A stretch of DNA of 64,000 nt from Prorocentrum cordatum. Lineage: Eukaryota; Sar; Dinophyceae; Prorocentrales; Prorocentraceae. Location of the stretch: assembly GCA_963575745.1 (NCBI GenBank), contig CAUYUJ010020749.1:443640-507639 (forward strand), written 5' to 3'. Below are positions 10,790-21,074 of this stretch, one piece after another (position 1 is the stretch's first letter; each line of letters begins with the position of its first letter). The notes under the pieces were generated by a model. That model was not told the origin of the DNA, ran no database searches, and saw only the letters and a program-made list of their open reading frames with translations. The position numbers were made by a program, and so were the translations under genes.

Positions 10790-12818
10790 CGTCGATGTCT
10801 GGCTGCGGTGCTGGTGTAGGCGTCGGCGTAGGCTGTGGCAGTGAGAGCGTATGAGTCCCCAGTGCTCCCTGAGGTAGATGGCTACGGAGATGCGCGCGCA
10901 TCGTGCTGTACTCTTCGAAGGACTGGTAGCATACTGGACATGTTAGTGTCTTCGGGGACGTGATAGGATATGGTGCCCATGTCTGATCCGTGCGACATAT
11001 GTGTGATTTCCATGCAGCTGTGATATGACGTTGTGCTCCCACACGTGTAGGGAATGTAGTACCGCATCTGATACACTCGTTCGTGATCGTGAGCTGTGAT
11101 AATAAGCAGCACATACCATGTTCTCCCCCTGGTGCGAGTCCCCGCTGGTGTGCATAAAGTGATCGTGCGCTCATCCACTTGGACATGCATGCGATACCCT
11201 CGGACGTTTTCAGCGCGCAGACGAACAGTTCGGCCTCGTCAGACGGGGCCACTTCTGAGGGGAGCTCTGCAAGAGCTCCAGGAGGCGCAAAGGCGCGCCG
11301 AAGGTAAGCTGCCCTCATCATGCTCACGTCGACGCCACAGAAAGCTTCTGCTACGTCGGGCTCTGTAAACAACTCCACAATGTTGCCTCGCCAGTCCAGG
11401 TATTCCAGAGGCTCGGCGATGTCCAGGACCAGCATGTCCTGTATATCCGTGGAAAACTGTCGAGCGATGAGGTGCGCGTCGGGGTTGATGTAGCCGTCAT
11501 CGTCTAACGTGCGTGGTGCCACGGGCAATTCGAGTTCACGTAGGTGATGCTCAATCTGGAGTTCACCGAACAGGACCGAGACCATCTGTTTGGAGTCGTC
11601 GGGGTGTGCTGCAGCGCCCTGAAGAAGTTTAAGACGTCGTACTTTCAGCTCGATTGAACTCGGTGCAATCTCCCATCTTCGCCAGACCTCAGCTGCCGAT
11701 ATCGACTTGTAGCGGTCATGGGTGCGGATACAACCTTTGCCCTTCAGCATAGCACGAAATTTCTTGCCCAGGGTAGTGTCCAGTTTTTTGTAGTCGGTCG
11801 TGTGCAAGTAGTAAGTCTCGGCGCCACTGATCGCTGCCTCGTAGACCACTGCCTGAAAGACCAATCTTTTTAATCGTCTCGGAGCACGACTGAACCAGAA
11901 ATGATGATACTGACTCCATCCAGAATTAGCAGCTCGTAGGCGTGCATTTCTTTCTGCGCCGAAGGTGTCCTTTCCGTCAAACATACCTCCCACGTGCTTC
12001 ATGGAGGTGAGCTTGCGGCAGTTGATTCGGTTGTCGTCGAAGAAAGCTCGGCGTTGTAACTTAGAGGGGATGCTGTGAACGATTTCCTCCTTAGATTCAT
12101 TCAGTCCAAATCCGCCAGTCCGAAGATGTCGCCGTAGTGAGTCCAGGTCTCGCTCGATAATCATGGCCAGCGCGTCGTTCACAGTGGTGGTCGCGTCGTG
12201 GAGGTTGCCCTGTGCGTCCATGGCCTGCTTCTTGGTGCCGACCCCGATGGCGATGTGAAACTTCAAAATGTCGTCCACGAGCACCTGCCGAGACGCATCC
12301 GGCACTGGTCCAACTGGGTCCCACTTTGGCGCGCGTGATTGTAACATCAGGTTGGAAATGGTGGCCTTGGTATCTTCGCGCCACTCCTCCAGCTTCGCGT
12401 TGTGCACTTTCATGAAGGCGTCGGGTTCGTTAGAGCATCCCATCAGTCCTCCTTCCCTGTTGCGCATCAGGAGCGTGCCGTCGCTCGCGTCGACAATGGT
12501 CTGGGACTCGCTCCTGCGCTGCTGCGCGAGTTGCCGATCACCTGCTCGAAATGCTGGAAGAACGTGTTCTGTGATCGCGGCGTGCTGTGTACACCCGAAG
12601 GCATTCCGTCCATCGTGAGAGCGAACTGCGAAGGAAACTTTTGCTTTGCGCAACTTGCTAGCCATCGCTCGAGTCACGATCATGCCATATTCGCGCCGTC
12701 GGTGTGCAATACCTCCATATGCGTAGTCAGGCGGTGGAGAAGGGAAGCCTCGTTCGCGTAGATTTCCGAAAAAAGCATCTCCAGAAGACGTCGAAGCAAT
12801 GTATGAGTCGAAATCCAC
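10790..12818 (-). CDS. LINE reverse transcriptase palm/thumb and two C2H2 zinc fingers
   Basis: This frame is open from 12818 to 10032 but is meaningful only to about 10790. RT motif A is SHDGRNAFGC (Asp69). Motif B-like is GGLMGCSNEPDAF (~123-135). Motif C is LVDDI (Asp182-Asp183), a V-D-D variant of the usual YADD. Next come GFGLNESKEE and MKHVGGMF, the downstream palm and thumb signatures. Two zinc fingers follow: Cys582/Cys585/His598 with His606 or Cys608, and a perfect C2H2 at Cys627/Cys630/His643/His647. The catalytic aspartates are intact. Function: target-primed reverse transcription; the fingers presumably bind nucleic acid. After ~residue 675 the frame is lost and sense moves to the 10789 frame. 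Confidence 0.8.
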
Positions 12819-13734
12819 TTGGCCCAGGGAGCATCTTGCCTTTGTCTAACTGAAAGCTGTGTGAAGTATTAGCCTGCATCGGTACACGGTCGTGTTGTCG
12901 TACGTGGGCCAGAGCTGCGAGTAGGCGCGATTGTCCGAGTCGATACTGTTGAGACAGCTGGAGCTTTCGCCGAGAGGGGTCTTCATCTGCGACGGGCGCG
13001 TTGGAAGCACCGATCCCCCCTCGAGCCCTCCCTGGTCGTCGTAGTACTTCAGGTTGGAGTACCATGAGTAATACTTCTGCTGGGACCGAGAAAGGAGGCA
13101 CATATTTCCGTCTTTTTGCCTTGCCCAGGAGTTTCGTGACTGCTGCCAGCTCGTCGACGGCCTCGGTGATGAAGTTGAGCTGGAGGCCCTGGTTTGCCGA
13201 TCTGGGCGCGGGCGTGATATTCGAAGTCGAAGTAGCTGCACTCGGTGCCGTAGGAGGTGGTGTGCTCGGCATAGGCGTAGGTGGGCCCATTTCGAAAGGC
13301 ATGTCGGGCTCGTCTTGGTTCATCATATCATCGAACGGGGCCTCTGCTTCATCCATGCCTTGGTTGTAGGGCCGTGGTGGACCCAAGACGGGCGTGGTCC
13401 CAAGAAGGGCGTGGTGCCTCCGTGAGTGGGCCTCCTGGCCTGGCGGGGCCTGGACCTGGGGGTTCGAGGCATCCAGCAAATGAGAGAGGCGACGAGGCGG
13501 CACGGAACCTAGATCCCCAAGGGCAACCGAGCTGGCATTTGGCCTGCATCCTATATTAGACGGCTCTGGTAGGAGTTCGGCGCGTGTCGGTACGTGAACT
13601 GGTGCCGGTACTGCGAGTAAGCCTCCTTCAGCGCCTGGTCGTTCCAAGAACTGTTGCCACTGGTAGGTGCTCGGTCTGCTGCTCGGTAATATGCCATAGA
13701 ATCGCCGTCGCGCTCGTAGTCGGTGTCGTAGCAT
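12727..13734 (-). pseudogene. LINE linker and RT finger segment, displaced frame
   Basis: A 335-codon frame between the endonuclease and RT-palm frames. Its early part (RRRFYGILPSSRPSTYQW, FLERPGAEGG) and middle (LLGKAKRRKYVPPFSVP) look like LINE pre-RT linker. Its end (LAALAHVRQHDRVPM ... FQLDKGKMLPGPSGFRLIHC) matches the RT finger pattern, in which a Lys/Arg-rich strand precedes motif A. Just after HCFD the sense continues in the frame starting at 12818 (SGDAFFGNLRERG), so an indel lies near 12800. The reading past that point is out of frame. Confidence 0.6.
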
Positions 13735-13737
13735 GCC

Positions 13738-15102
13738 TTAGGTGACTCGATGACATTCTGCGAGCCGTCGATCACGCCATGCCTGCCATAAGTCTTCACA
13801 CTGAATCTCTGTGTACTTGTGATTGGTGTCCTTGATGTGTCGAGTAAGCTTCTTGCTGAGGTTGCGGATGTGTGTGTCCAAGTTTTCGATCTCCTCTTCC
13901 AGTGAATTAGCTTCTTCCATCTGAGACCGCTGAATACGAAGGTCGGCTCGTTGTTTTAGCTTAGTGAGTTTTTCGGCGCGAGCCTCCTTATACCATTGTG
14001 GCCGTCGTACTTGCAATGGGAAGTGTTCCAAGGCCGCGTCGCGAAAGCACTGCATGGTGAGTCCCCAGTGATATGTGCCGTCTTCGTAGTCCAGGTAGGT
14101 GTCGAGCAACTCCGCGTGGGTCGTCAGCTGGTCCTCGAGGCTGTTGGGAAACTCTTCACGTTTGTTGCCTTCCTTCAGATCCAGTGCCAGTGCGTCTCGA
14201 TCGAAATGCTGGATTGCCGTGCCTTCCGTGTGGCATGATGGGGGTGCCTCGATCTTGATGACGAGGGGCTTGTGATCCTTGAACTTTCTTGAAATCTGAA
14301 GAGCATAAGCAGAATGGTTCCAAACTCGGCAGCTCTGAATCCGTGAGATCAGGCCAGTGGGCATGAAGATGTAATCCGTGACCGAGGGGAATCTGCCCAC
14401 GTATGTGGGGCCCGTCTCGTAATAAGTGTTCGCCACCGCCATGTAGTTGTTGAGCATGTTCATATGATATAGTTTGCCCGCTTCGCCTTCGCGACCAGTA
14501 GGGAAGGAGCCGACCGTCTCGTCACCGTCGGGTCCCATGGCAAATCTATCGTTCAGGTCCATCATGACGGTCGGAGTGAATCTCGATGGCGTAGACAACA
14601 ACTCTGTGTGTACCCATGCTGCCAGCTTCGTCATTGTGGCCCTCCACTGCGGGACCTTCTTCTTATCCCATGGGGCTGGTGGGGAGTATGCCACGATGAT
14701 ATTGAGCTTGGTCGCGCCCTGCTCGAGAGTGATAGCGCCCCCACGTCCAAGTAGTTCCTGGGGCGGGCATGTGATGTCCTTGATATGTCTGGCCTTGAAC
14801 CTCGAGTTCAGGAGAATCGCGCAACCCGCTGAATTGTTGATGTGCATGCTGGGCCTGCCGTAGCCGAAGTGAATGGCCGTGTGGTGATCGTAGTTCTGAG
14901 TGTGATGAGCTCTATGAGGATGTTTCGGGATCTTTGTGCCAGGGCATGCGACGATGTGCACCTGTTTAAGCTGTGCACTGACCTCCTCGCCGCGAGTGCC
15001 CACGAGGCTGAATGGGTTGAAGACCGCGAGCGAAAGGAAGGACACTCGAGCGGCCATCATGCCACGGCTCCCTCGGGAGCACGGCCGCGGCGGTGCCCTC
15101 AT
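13738..15102 (-). CDS. LINE endonuclease domain (EEP/AP-endonuclease type)
   Basis: A 454-codon frame. It cleaves target DNA to prime reverse transcription in LINEs (family knowledge). Visible motifs are MMDLNDRF (Asp182, Asn184), SVTDYIF (Ser240, Asp243) and FKDHKPLVI (Asp276, His277), in the order and spacing of endonuclease/exonuclease/phosphatase nucleases. The usual N-terminal Asn/Glu motifs are less clear, so the N-terminus may be altered or start elsewhere. Residues ~320-450 form a charged helical linker (QWYKEARAEKLTKLKQRADL) typical of the region between endonuclease and RT. The frame ends at 13738; the continuation lies in another frame, indicating an indel near 13740-13800. Start at 15102 is simply the first ATG. 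Confidence 0.8.
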   Translation of the reverse strand: MRAPPRPCSRGSRGMMAARVSFLSLAVFNPFSLVGTRGEEVSAQLKQVHIVACPGTKIPKHPHRAHHTQNYDHHTAIHFGYGRPSMHINNSAGCAILLNSRFKARHIKDITCPPQELLGRGGAITLEQGATKLNIIVAYSPPAPWDKKKVPQWRATMTKLAAWVHTELLSTPSRFTPTVMMDLNDRFAMGPDGDETVGSFPTGREGEAGKLYHMNMLNNYMAVANTYYETGPTYVGRFPSVTDYIFMPTGLISRIQSCRVWNHSAYALQISRKFKDHKPLVIKIEAPPSCHTEGTAIQHFDRDALALDLKEGNKREEFPNSLEDQLTTHAELLDTYLDYEDGTYHWGLTMQCFRDAALEHFPLQVRRPQWYKEARAEKLTKLKQRADLRIQRSQMEEANSLEEEIENLDTHIRNLSKKLTRHIKDTNHKYTEIQCEDLWQAWRDRRLAECHRVT

Positions 15103-15204
15103 CGCATGGCGGACATTTGGCGCCCACCTGGCGCCTCCACCAGCCCCGCCGCAATCGCCAGAGCCGAGAGGGGCTTATATACACACATATATATACATAC
15201 ATAC

Positions 15205-16162
15205 ACAAGACTGCAGTGAAGCTTCGCGCCATGCACCTTGGTCCTTGAAGTTTGGTATGCAGGCGGAATAGCAGGAAGGTCAAGCCGACAATTTAGCGAT
15301 AACGCCTTGTTGCCTTTTCCGGCATCGCCGCTATGATAATGTTTTTCGTTATCCTTCCTCCGTGCTTCTTTTTCCTCATGTTCGCCATGTCATGCGCATT
15401 CTCCCTATCCCCCTCAGCTTTTTTTAGCGGAGGCTCCTCCTGGGAGAGCCTCTGGGGGCCCAAAAAAAATTGTTCCAGGCTTTCTTAAGGCCTTCTGGAG
15501 GCCTCCTGGGCGTATTCTGGGGGCCTCTGGGGGTTTCCTCGGGCCACCCTGCCTCCAACCACGGTCTCCCTGAACGAGCGGGTCACGATTTGGAATGCTT
15601 CGGAGGGCGTCTTGGGGCCATAGTGGGCCGCCATGGGGCTCTCTGAGGGCCATCTTGGACCCGTGTTGTGCCGTTTTGGAGCTCTCTTGGACTGCCTGGA
15701 AGCCCTTTCGGACGGTTGTGGGGCGATGTTGGAGCCGCCCAGGCGGCTTCGGACGCCCAGAAGACCGCCGTCTTGGAGCGTCGGGAAGCCGAAAAGAGGA
15801 GAACCCCAAAATTCACCAAAAACTATCAGAAAAGTCCATGATTCGTGCCTCTTGGAGGTGCTCTGGGAGGCCGCTTTGGGGCCGTCCTGGAGGCCTCTTG
15901 GGCCATCTTGAGGTCACGTCGGTCACTCTTGGAGCACTCTTGCGCTGTCATGGGGGTCTCTGAGACGTTTCCGGTTTCCGATGACGCCCCTGATCGCCCT
16001 AGGTGCGCTGGGAAGGCTTGGCAAAACGCCCTGCGAGGACAGGGGGGCCGCTTCGAGGCCCGTCCGGAGAGTCCCAAAGCCCCAGATCCCGGGAGTCCGG
16101 TTTTGGAGGGGGGGGGTGACGGGTTCTCCCCCCGCCCGGCCTTATAAAAATATAGGAAGAGG
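15205..16162. repeat. TA-associated dispersed repeat, full-length copy 1
   Basis: Starts ACAAGACTGCAGTG with a GCTTCGCGC hairpin and ends CCTTATAAAAATATAGGAAG. A TA-rich microsatellite flanks each side. About 950 bp are similar in order to 41178-42087; shared blocks include CACCTTGGTCCTTGAAGTTT, GACAATTTAGCGATAA and CACGATTTGGAATGCTTCGG. No protein is recognised. Confidence 0.85.
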
Positions 16163-17276
16163 TATATATATATATATATGTATATTCTTATATTTTTATT
16201 ACCCGGGCCCCCCCCCCCCACCACCACCCCCCCGGACCCCCCCCCCCCTAAACCGGATCCTCCTCCAAGGGACGGCCGGGGCGCCTTTTCGGACGGTTCG
16301 GGGACCCCCTGGACGCCCTTGGAAAAGGTTCGCTGGCCTTTCCGGGCCTCCCAGGGCGCATGGACAGGCCTTGCGAGCAGACTCAAGGCGATTAGAAGGG
16401 TCATCGGGAAGGCGCAAAATAGACCCAAGACAGCACACGGGCGCTTCAAGAGGCACCCAAAACGCCCCAAAAGGCTGTTCAAAGAACCCCAAAGCAGCAA
16501 AAACGCCCCATTCCCTCTGGAAAATAAACATTTTTTGCGCACCCGCTTTGTTGGCCTTTGCAACGTCCAATTCCGGCCCGATGGGCCACCGACATCGCCC
16601 CAAGACGGCTCAAAAGGCGCCCCACATGGCTCCACGACGGCCCACGAGGGCCCCAAGACTGCCCCAGAAAGCCTCGGACTGCCCACAGAAGACCCCGACG
16701 CCCCCAAAAAAACTCCCAAGAGAGACCCATGGGAAGACCCCTTACTTCCTCAACGGATGAGCTCAACACCCGGAGGAGGCGGAAGAGGAAATATGTTTTT
16801 TTGGATTTGCTCGCGGGTGATCGTCTGCCAATCACTCCTGCCCGAAGTCGACGACAACGAGCGAGGGGCCCGAAAGGGACCGAAAAGGGGAACGAGGGAC
16901 GGACCCAGGAACCCAGACACAGGACGAGCGAAGGGACCCGACCGAAGAAACAAGGGACACGAAACCTCGAGGGCCTCGAGCAGTGCACCATTCAAAAACG
17001 TCCAGGGACGGAGACGTCAACACAGGACGCTTAAACAACGTTCAAAGTTGAACACTTCAAACCTCAAACTGCTCACCTCAGACATGTGCGAGGGAAAAAC
17101 GGGAGGAGGGCTCAAGAAAACAACATTCGAGGGAAGGGGAAAACTTCCATTCACGAATTTATCCAGATATCGATAGCAAGCGTAGCAGCCATCCAACCAC
17201 ATCCTCCTCATAATCATAATCATCCCTCCCCCACCCAGCCAGACAAAAGCAGACGGAGGGGGGGAAGAGAAAGCTC
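16163..17276. repeat. TA microsatellite, then degenerate CCAAGAGGCCC-family sequence
   Basis: (TA)n at 16163-16200 is followed by long C runs. Then comes the low-complexity CCCAAGA/CCCCAAAA family also seen at 28270-28860, 35640-36290 and 42350-42880. No gene is supported; open frames here overlap on both strands. Confidence 0.6.
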
Positions 17277-18257
17277 TCAGGAGTCCCAGTAGGCGCTCTG
17301 CCTACAATATCGGCACGCCATTGCCCGCTTCGCGCTGGATGAGCTCCGTAACAGAGCGCACGCACGACAGCGAGGAGCTCGATAAGGAACACCAGGAGAT
17401 TCGACAGCAGGAGGAAAAACATCCTCTGGAGTAGTGGCCGCGCAGAGGCACGGCTTGTAAATCACCACCTTGTGCAGGGAGCCAGCGGCGGACACGCTGA
17501 ACGTGGGCATCGCATTGGCGGCGCCGTCGCCATCAGGAAAGGCATCGCCAGGCGCATCACGATCTGGCCCCGAGGGATAGTCGGCCTGAAGCGAAACATC
17601 GCCGAGTCGACCAGCACGAACAACTTCGCGCAATTCGGCAGAGAGGTCGCCGCGAACATCCGCGAGTCGCTCAGCAGAGGCATGACGAACTGGAGGCAAG
17701 CCGTCGCCATGTCGACCAGCACGAACAGCTTCACGCGATTCGCGAGGAAAGTCACCAGGTACATCCACGACACGCTCAGCAGCATCAGGAACTGGAGGCG
17801 AGTCGTCATCACGTGGACCAGCACGATCTGCTTCACGCGTCTCGGGAGGAAGGTCACAATGAACGTCCACGAGTCGCTCGGCGGAAACAGCACCATCAGC
17901 GCCATGTGGAACATTCAGATCGCGAGTAGCACCTGCAGGAAGTTGAAGCCGATGATGGGGATCAGTACCGTCGCGAGGCCGGTGCTCCTCCTGCAGGTTC
18001 GGCGAGACGACGCCACCAGACTGGCCCGGCATATTGGCGAGCTCCGTCAGGAGGAACTCTGATTTGACACGGTTGATGTGCCGAACGAGGGCGAAGCTAG
18101 TGTCGACGTGCTCGAACCTCCGCCGCAACGACCGCCGGGACTTGTCTTTGAAGAGCGTGCGTGCGGCCACACCAAGGCCAGCGAAGTCGCGACCCGTGGT
18201 GTCGCAGATCATGCGCAGAGCCTGGCCATGGAGGCGAACAATGAGTTCCTCGGCCAT
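17277..18257 (-). CDS. Intronless retrogene: unrecognised 326-aa repeat protein
   Basis: I do not recognise this family. Residues 1-75 form a charged, helical segment (FEHVDTSFALVRHINRVKSE). Residues ~125-226 hold three 34-residue repeats (pattern AERxxDVxxDxxxExREAxRAG). The C-terminus is Cys-rich (KPCLCAA, CRAC, CRYCRQ), possibly metal-binding. The frame has no introns and starts 52 nt downstream of a spliced-leader relic at 18310-18331, so the locus looks like a reinserted processed mRNA. ATG at 18257 is the first after the relic, supporting this start. The retained open frame over the repeats suggests recent insertion or function. No poly(A) tract is obvious past 17277. Confidence 0.6.
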   Translation of the reverse strand: MAEELIVRLHGQALRMICDTTGRDFAGLGVAARTLFKDKSRRSLRRRFEHVDTSFALVRHINRVKSEFLLTELANMPGQSGGVVSPNLQEEHRPRDGTDPHHRLQLPAGATRDLNVPHGADGAVSAERLVDVHCDLPPETREADRAGPRDDDSPPVPDAAERVVDVPGDFPRESREAVRAGRHGDGLPPVRHASAERLADVRGDLSAELREVVRAGRLGDVSLQADYPSGPDRDAPGDAFPDGDGAANAMPTFSVSAAGSLHKVVIYKPCLCAATTPEDVFPPAVESPGVPYRAPRCRACALLRSSSSAKRAMACRYCRQSAYWDS

Positions 18258-18309
18258 GGAAGCAACCGAAGATCAAAACAAATCGAACCTAATACAAGGC
18301 GAGCCGCAG

Positions 18310-18331
18310 CTTGAGCCAGAATGGCTACGGA
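18310..18331 (-). other. Relic dinoflagellate spliced-leader (DinoSL) sequence
   Basis: Read on the minus strand, 18331-18310 matches the 22-nt DinoSL at all but one base: the TTTT run reads TTCT (core CCGTAGCCATTCTGGCTCAA). DinoSL is normally added to mRNA by trans-splicing, so a genomic copy directly upstream of an intronless frame marks a cDNA that was reintegrated (established mechanism of mRNA recycling in dinoflagellates). The 52 nt between the relic and ATG 18257 would be the old 5' UTR. Confidence 0.85.
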
Positions 18332-18634
18332 CGGAAGAGGAGGTAAGGAGGACAGAATGGGTAGGGAGACCCCTTCGAATTGGCAGATCAACAACCAAAC
18401 GCAAATCCTCTCTATACCTTCCCCCATGACTGGCGGAACACACAGGAGGAGGTCAACGGGGGGAGCTAAGACATGGAACGACGATGAATAGGAAAGCATG
18501 CCTGCGCACAAGCGTGCAAGTGCATCGGACGAGGGCGGTGTCAGCAGGCGCCGGTCGCCCGTGCAGACCCTCAAATCCCTATGCTACCACAAGCGATGAT
18601 TGAGTGTTTTGCCAGGGAAGCGTCTGGAACAAGG
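18332..18634. other. No supported gene
   Basis: Unique sequence upstream of the retrogene; nothing recognised. Confidence 0.5.
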
Positions 18635-18746
18635 CGCATGGCGCGAAGCGCCAATGCAGCCTTGTACATATATATACATATAAATATATGATAAATATGT
18701 ATATATGTATATGTATGTATATATATATATATATGTATACAGACAT

Positions 18747-18797
<51 letters not shown>
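18635..18797. repeat. Terminal fragment of the TA-associated repeat plus long TA microsatellite
   Basis: GCATGGCGCGAAGCGCCAAT (minus orientation) at 18635-18665 is the hairpin end of the dispersed repeat. It is followed by about 130 bp of (TA)n with ATGTATAT variants. Confidence 0.8.
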
Positions 18798-18798
<1 letters not shown>

Positions 18799-19720
18799 TA
18801 CGCAAAACAATCGCACGCGCGCGATCTTGCGGTTTTCTTCAAGGGAAAACCATGATTTGTCAGCGTGCCCAGACAATTCTGCCAAACGGCCTTCGCGCGC
18901 GCGCGTCGAAATCTTTCGAGCGCCCCTGCGCGCGCGCGCCGTCGCGAGAATCCTTTGCGCAAGCGAAACGAAGTGCGCGCGCGCGTGCCGAAATCCTGCA
19001 AAAACCATCGGTTTCATAACATAGTTCAAAACAGAATGTCCGACATACATTTCAAAAACACATGGTTCCGCCGCATCAGCTGTCCAAATAAACTTGCGCG
19101 CGTGCGAATTTTTAAGACAACCATATGATCGTTAACATTTCAATTGGATTCTGCCCAGCGGGCCTCTGGCGCCGCATGCCAGCATCACCCGGGCGCCCCC
19201 GCGCGCGCGCTGGGGCGGGGGGGGCGCGATCCGCGTTAAATAAAATCAGGCAGGCCACTCTCGCGCGTCGGCCGCGCGCGCATGCCGCACTTTCCAAAAC
19301 CTTCATCGCCGACGCGAGGGCGCCGTCATCGTCGTCGGCGCGATTGGCAACGGCGCCCGCGCTGGCCGCGCCTTCGTCGGTACGAGCATCGTCGCCAGCA
19401 TCGCTGCGGTAATCGTCGCGTCTACCGTCGTCGGCGTTGCCATGATACCACGCCCGCCCAAGTCGCCGACTCGCAGAGACGCGCCCGCTGCGATGCGCCC
19501 AGCGTTCAGCGCAACCGCGGCCGCGTCGGCCGCGCCAAACTAGCTGGCTGCTGCGCGCGCGTGGAAGGGTTGGCGCGGCCGCGGATATGCCCCAGCCAAC
19601 GCCAGGCGCGCATCGCCATCGCCACCGCGTGGGCCTTGCAAACCAAGTTGCGGGTGGGTGGGTGGGATCTCTGCAAGGGCATGGGATGCGTCAGCCCGTA
19701 TGTTAAAATCAATTCTCCTT
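18798..19720. repeat. Higher-order repeat unit U2
   Basis: One short module (about 18870-19120) and one long module (about 19135-19720), the latter ending GCGGGTGGGTGGGTGGGAT. Same module order as U1. Confidence 0.85.
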
Positions 19721-19749
19721 CCTAAAAAGAACATGACCCCCCCCCCCAT

Positions 19750-20965
19750 CGGGGTTAAAGGCCCCCCGGGAACCGATGCAAAACGCGTGGGATTCACCCG
19801 CTGTCCATCCTACCGGCGAACTCATACTACTCCAGCCAGGCCGGCATCGCCCCCCCCCCCCCGCCATCCTCTGCAACATGCATCAGAAACCTATGCGCGC
19901 GCACTCGTCCATCAAGAACCATAAGTGTGTTCAAGAGTGCCTCCCAGAAAACGGGACGAAGTGCGCGCGCGCGTCGTCGCGCGCGCGCCCGAATCCTTCA
20001 AAAACCTCAGGTTTCGGAAGGACTTCAAAATCGAAACAAAAAGAAAAACCTAAAAATAACAAGGTATCGCAACGCGGATTTACAAAACCCATGATTAAAT
20101 TAAGCAATGCGAATTCTCTTGAAAACCATGGGTTTGCAATATGTTCAGAAGATGCGACCAAACGGGGTTCGCGCGCGCACGTCGCAATCGTTCGAACGCC
20201 CTCAGCGCGCGCCGTCGCGAGAAAGCAAAAAAGAAAAAACGCACGCGCTCGCGTCTTCGCGCGAACATGCCGAGATCCTTCAGAAACCTTTGGATTCGGA
20301 AGGATGTCAAAATCGAATGCAAAATGCATACATCAACAAATGGTTTCACAACGCTGATGTGCATCAAAAGCGCGCGCTCTTGCAAATTCAAAAGAGAGCC
20401 ATGGGTTCTTAAACCTTCTATAACGTGCTACCAAACGGGCTTCGCGCGCGTGTCGAAATCGTTCGCGCGCCCTTGCGCGGGCGCCGGGGCGGCGCGATCC
20501 GCGTCGAGTAATTCCATGCGAGCCGCGCGCGTCTGCCGCGCGCGCATGTCGAATTCCTTGCAAAACCTCCATCGCCAACGCGAAGACGCTGTCATCGTCG
20601 TCGCCGTGATCGGCATCGGCGCCGTCACTGGCCGCGCCGTCGTCGCTGTCAGCATCGTCGCCAACATCGCTACTATCATCGTCATTTTCGCGTCTAAAAT
20701 TGCCGACGTTGCCGCGATACCGCGCCCGCCAAAGTCGCTGACTCGCACTCATGTGCCCGCCTGGATGCGCCGAGCAGCAAGCGCCACCGCGGCCGCGTCG
20801 GTCGCGCCAAACTACCCGGCCGCCGTGCGCGCGCGCGGGCTGGGCGACCGCAGAGGTGCGCCAGCCAGCGCCAAGTCATCGCAATCGCAGACGCGCGAGG
20901 TTTGCAAACCACGTGGCGGGCGGGTGGGTGGGATCTTTGCAAGAGCAGTGGAGTGGGCAACTCGC
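19750..20965. repeat. Higher-order repeat unit U3
   Basis: A degraded head, two short modules (about 19880-20080 and 20090-20400) and a long module (about 20410-20965). Poly-C at 19850-19863 lies within the head. Confidence 0.85.
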
Positions 20966-21074
20966 TGCGAACAGAACTTGATTGCGCCGCGTGGATCGCA
21001 CTACAAAAAACACCGAATACATGGCACAACATAGAATCCTCTGTCCACAAAGAACAGAGACTCTCCCCTTCCCC

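Larger units (their letters stand above)
10007..15102 (-). mobile_element. Non-LTR retrotransposon (LINE) pol region, frameshifted
   Basis: In minus-strand order there is an AP-type endonuclease frame (15102-13738), a linker and RT fingers in another frame (13734-12830), the RT palm, thumb and two zinc fingers (12818-~10800), and a C-terminal domain (10789-10007). All parts are collinear with one dinoflagellate LINE polyprotein but lie in at least three frames. The copy is therefore probably dead, unless some breaks are sequencing indels. No poly(A) tail or target-site duplication was identified. The 5' boundary lies between 15102 and the dispersed repeat starting at about 15205. Confidence 0.85.

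Noticed and set aside
17472-18062. 196-codon plus-strand frame over the retrogene
   Set aside because: Antisense shadow of the three-repeat region of the minus-strand frame, whose orientation is fixed by the spliced-leader relic.
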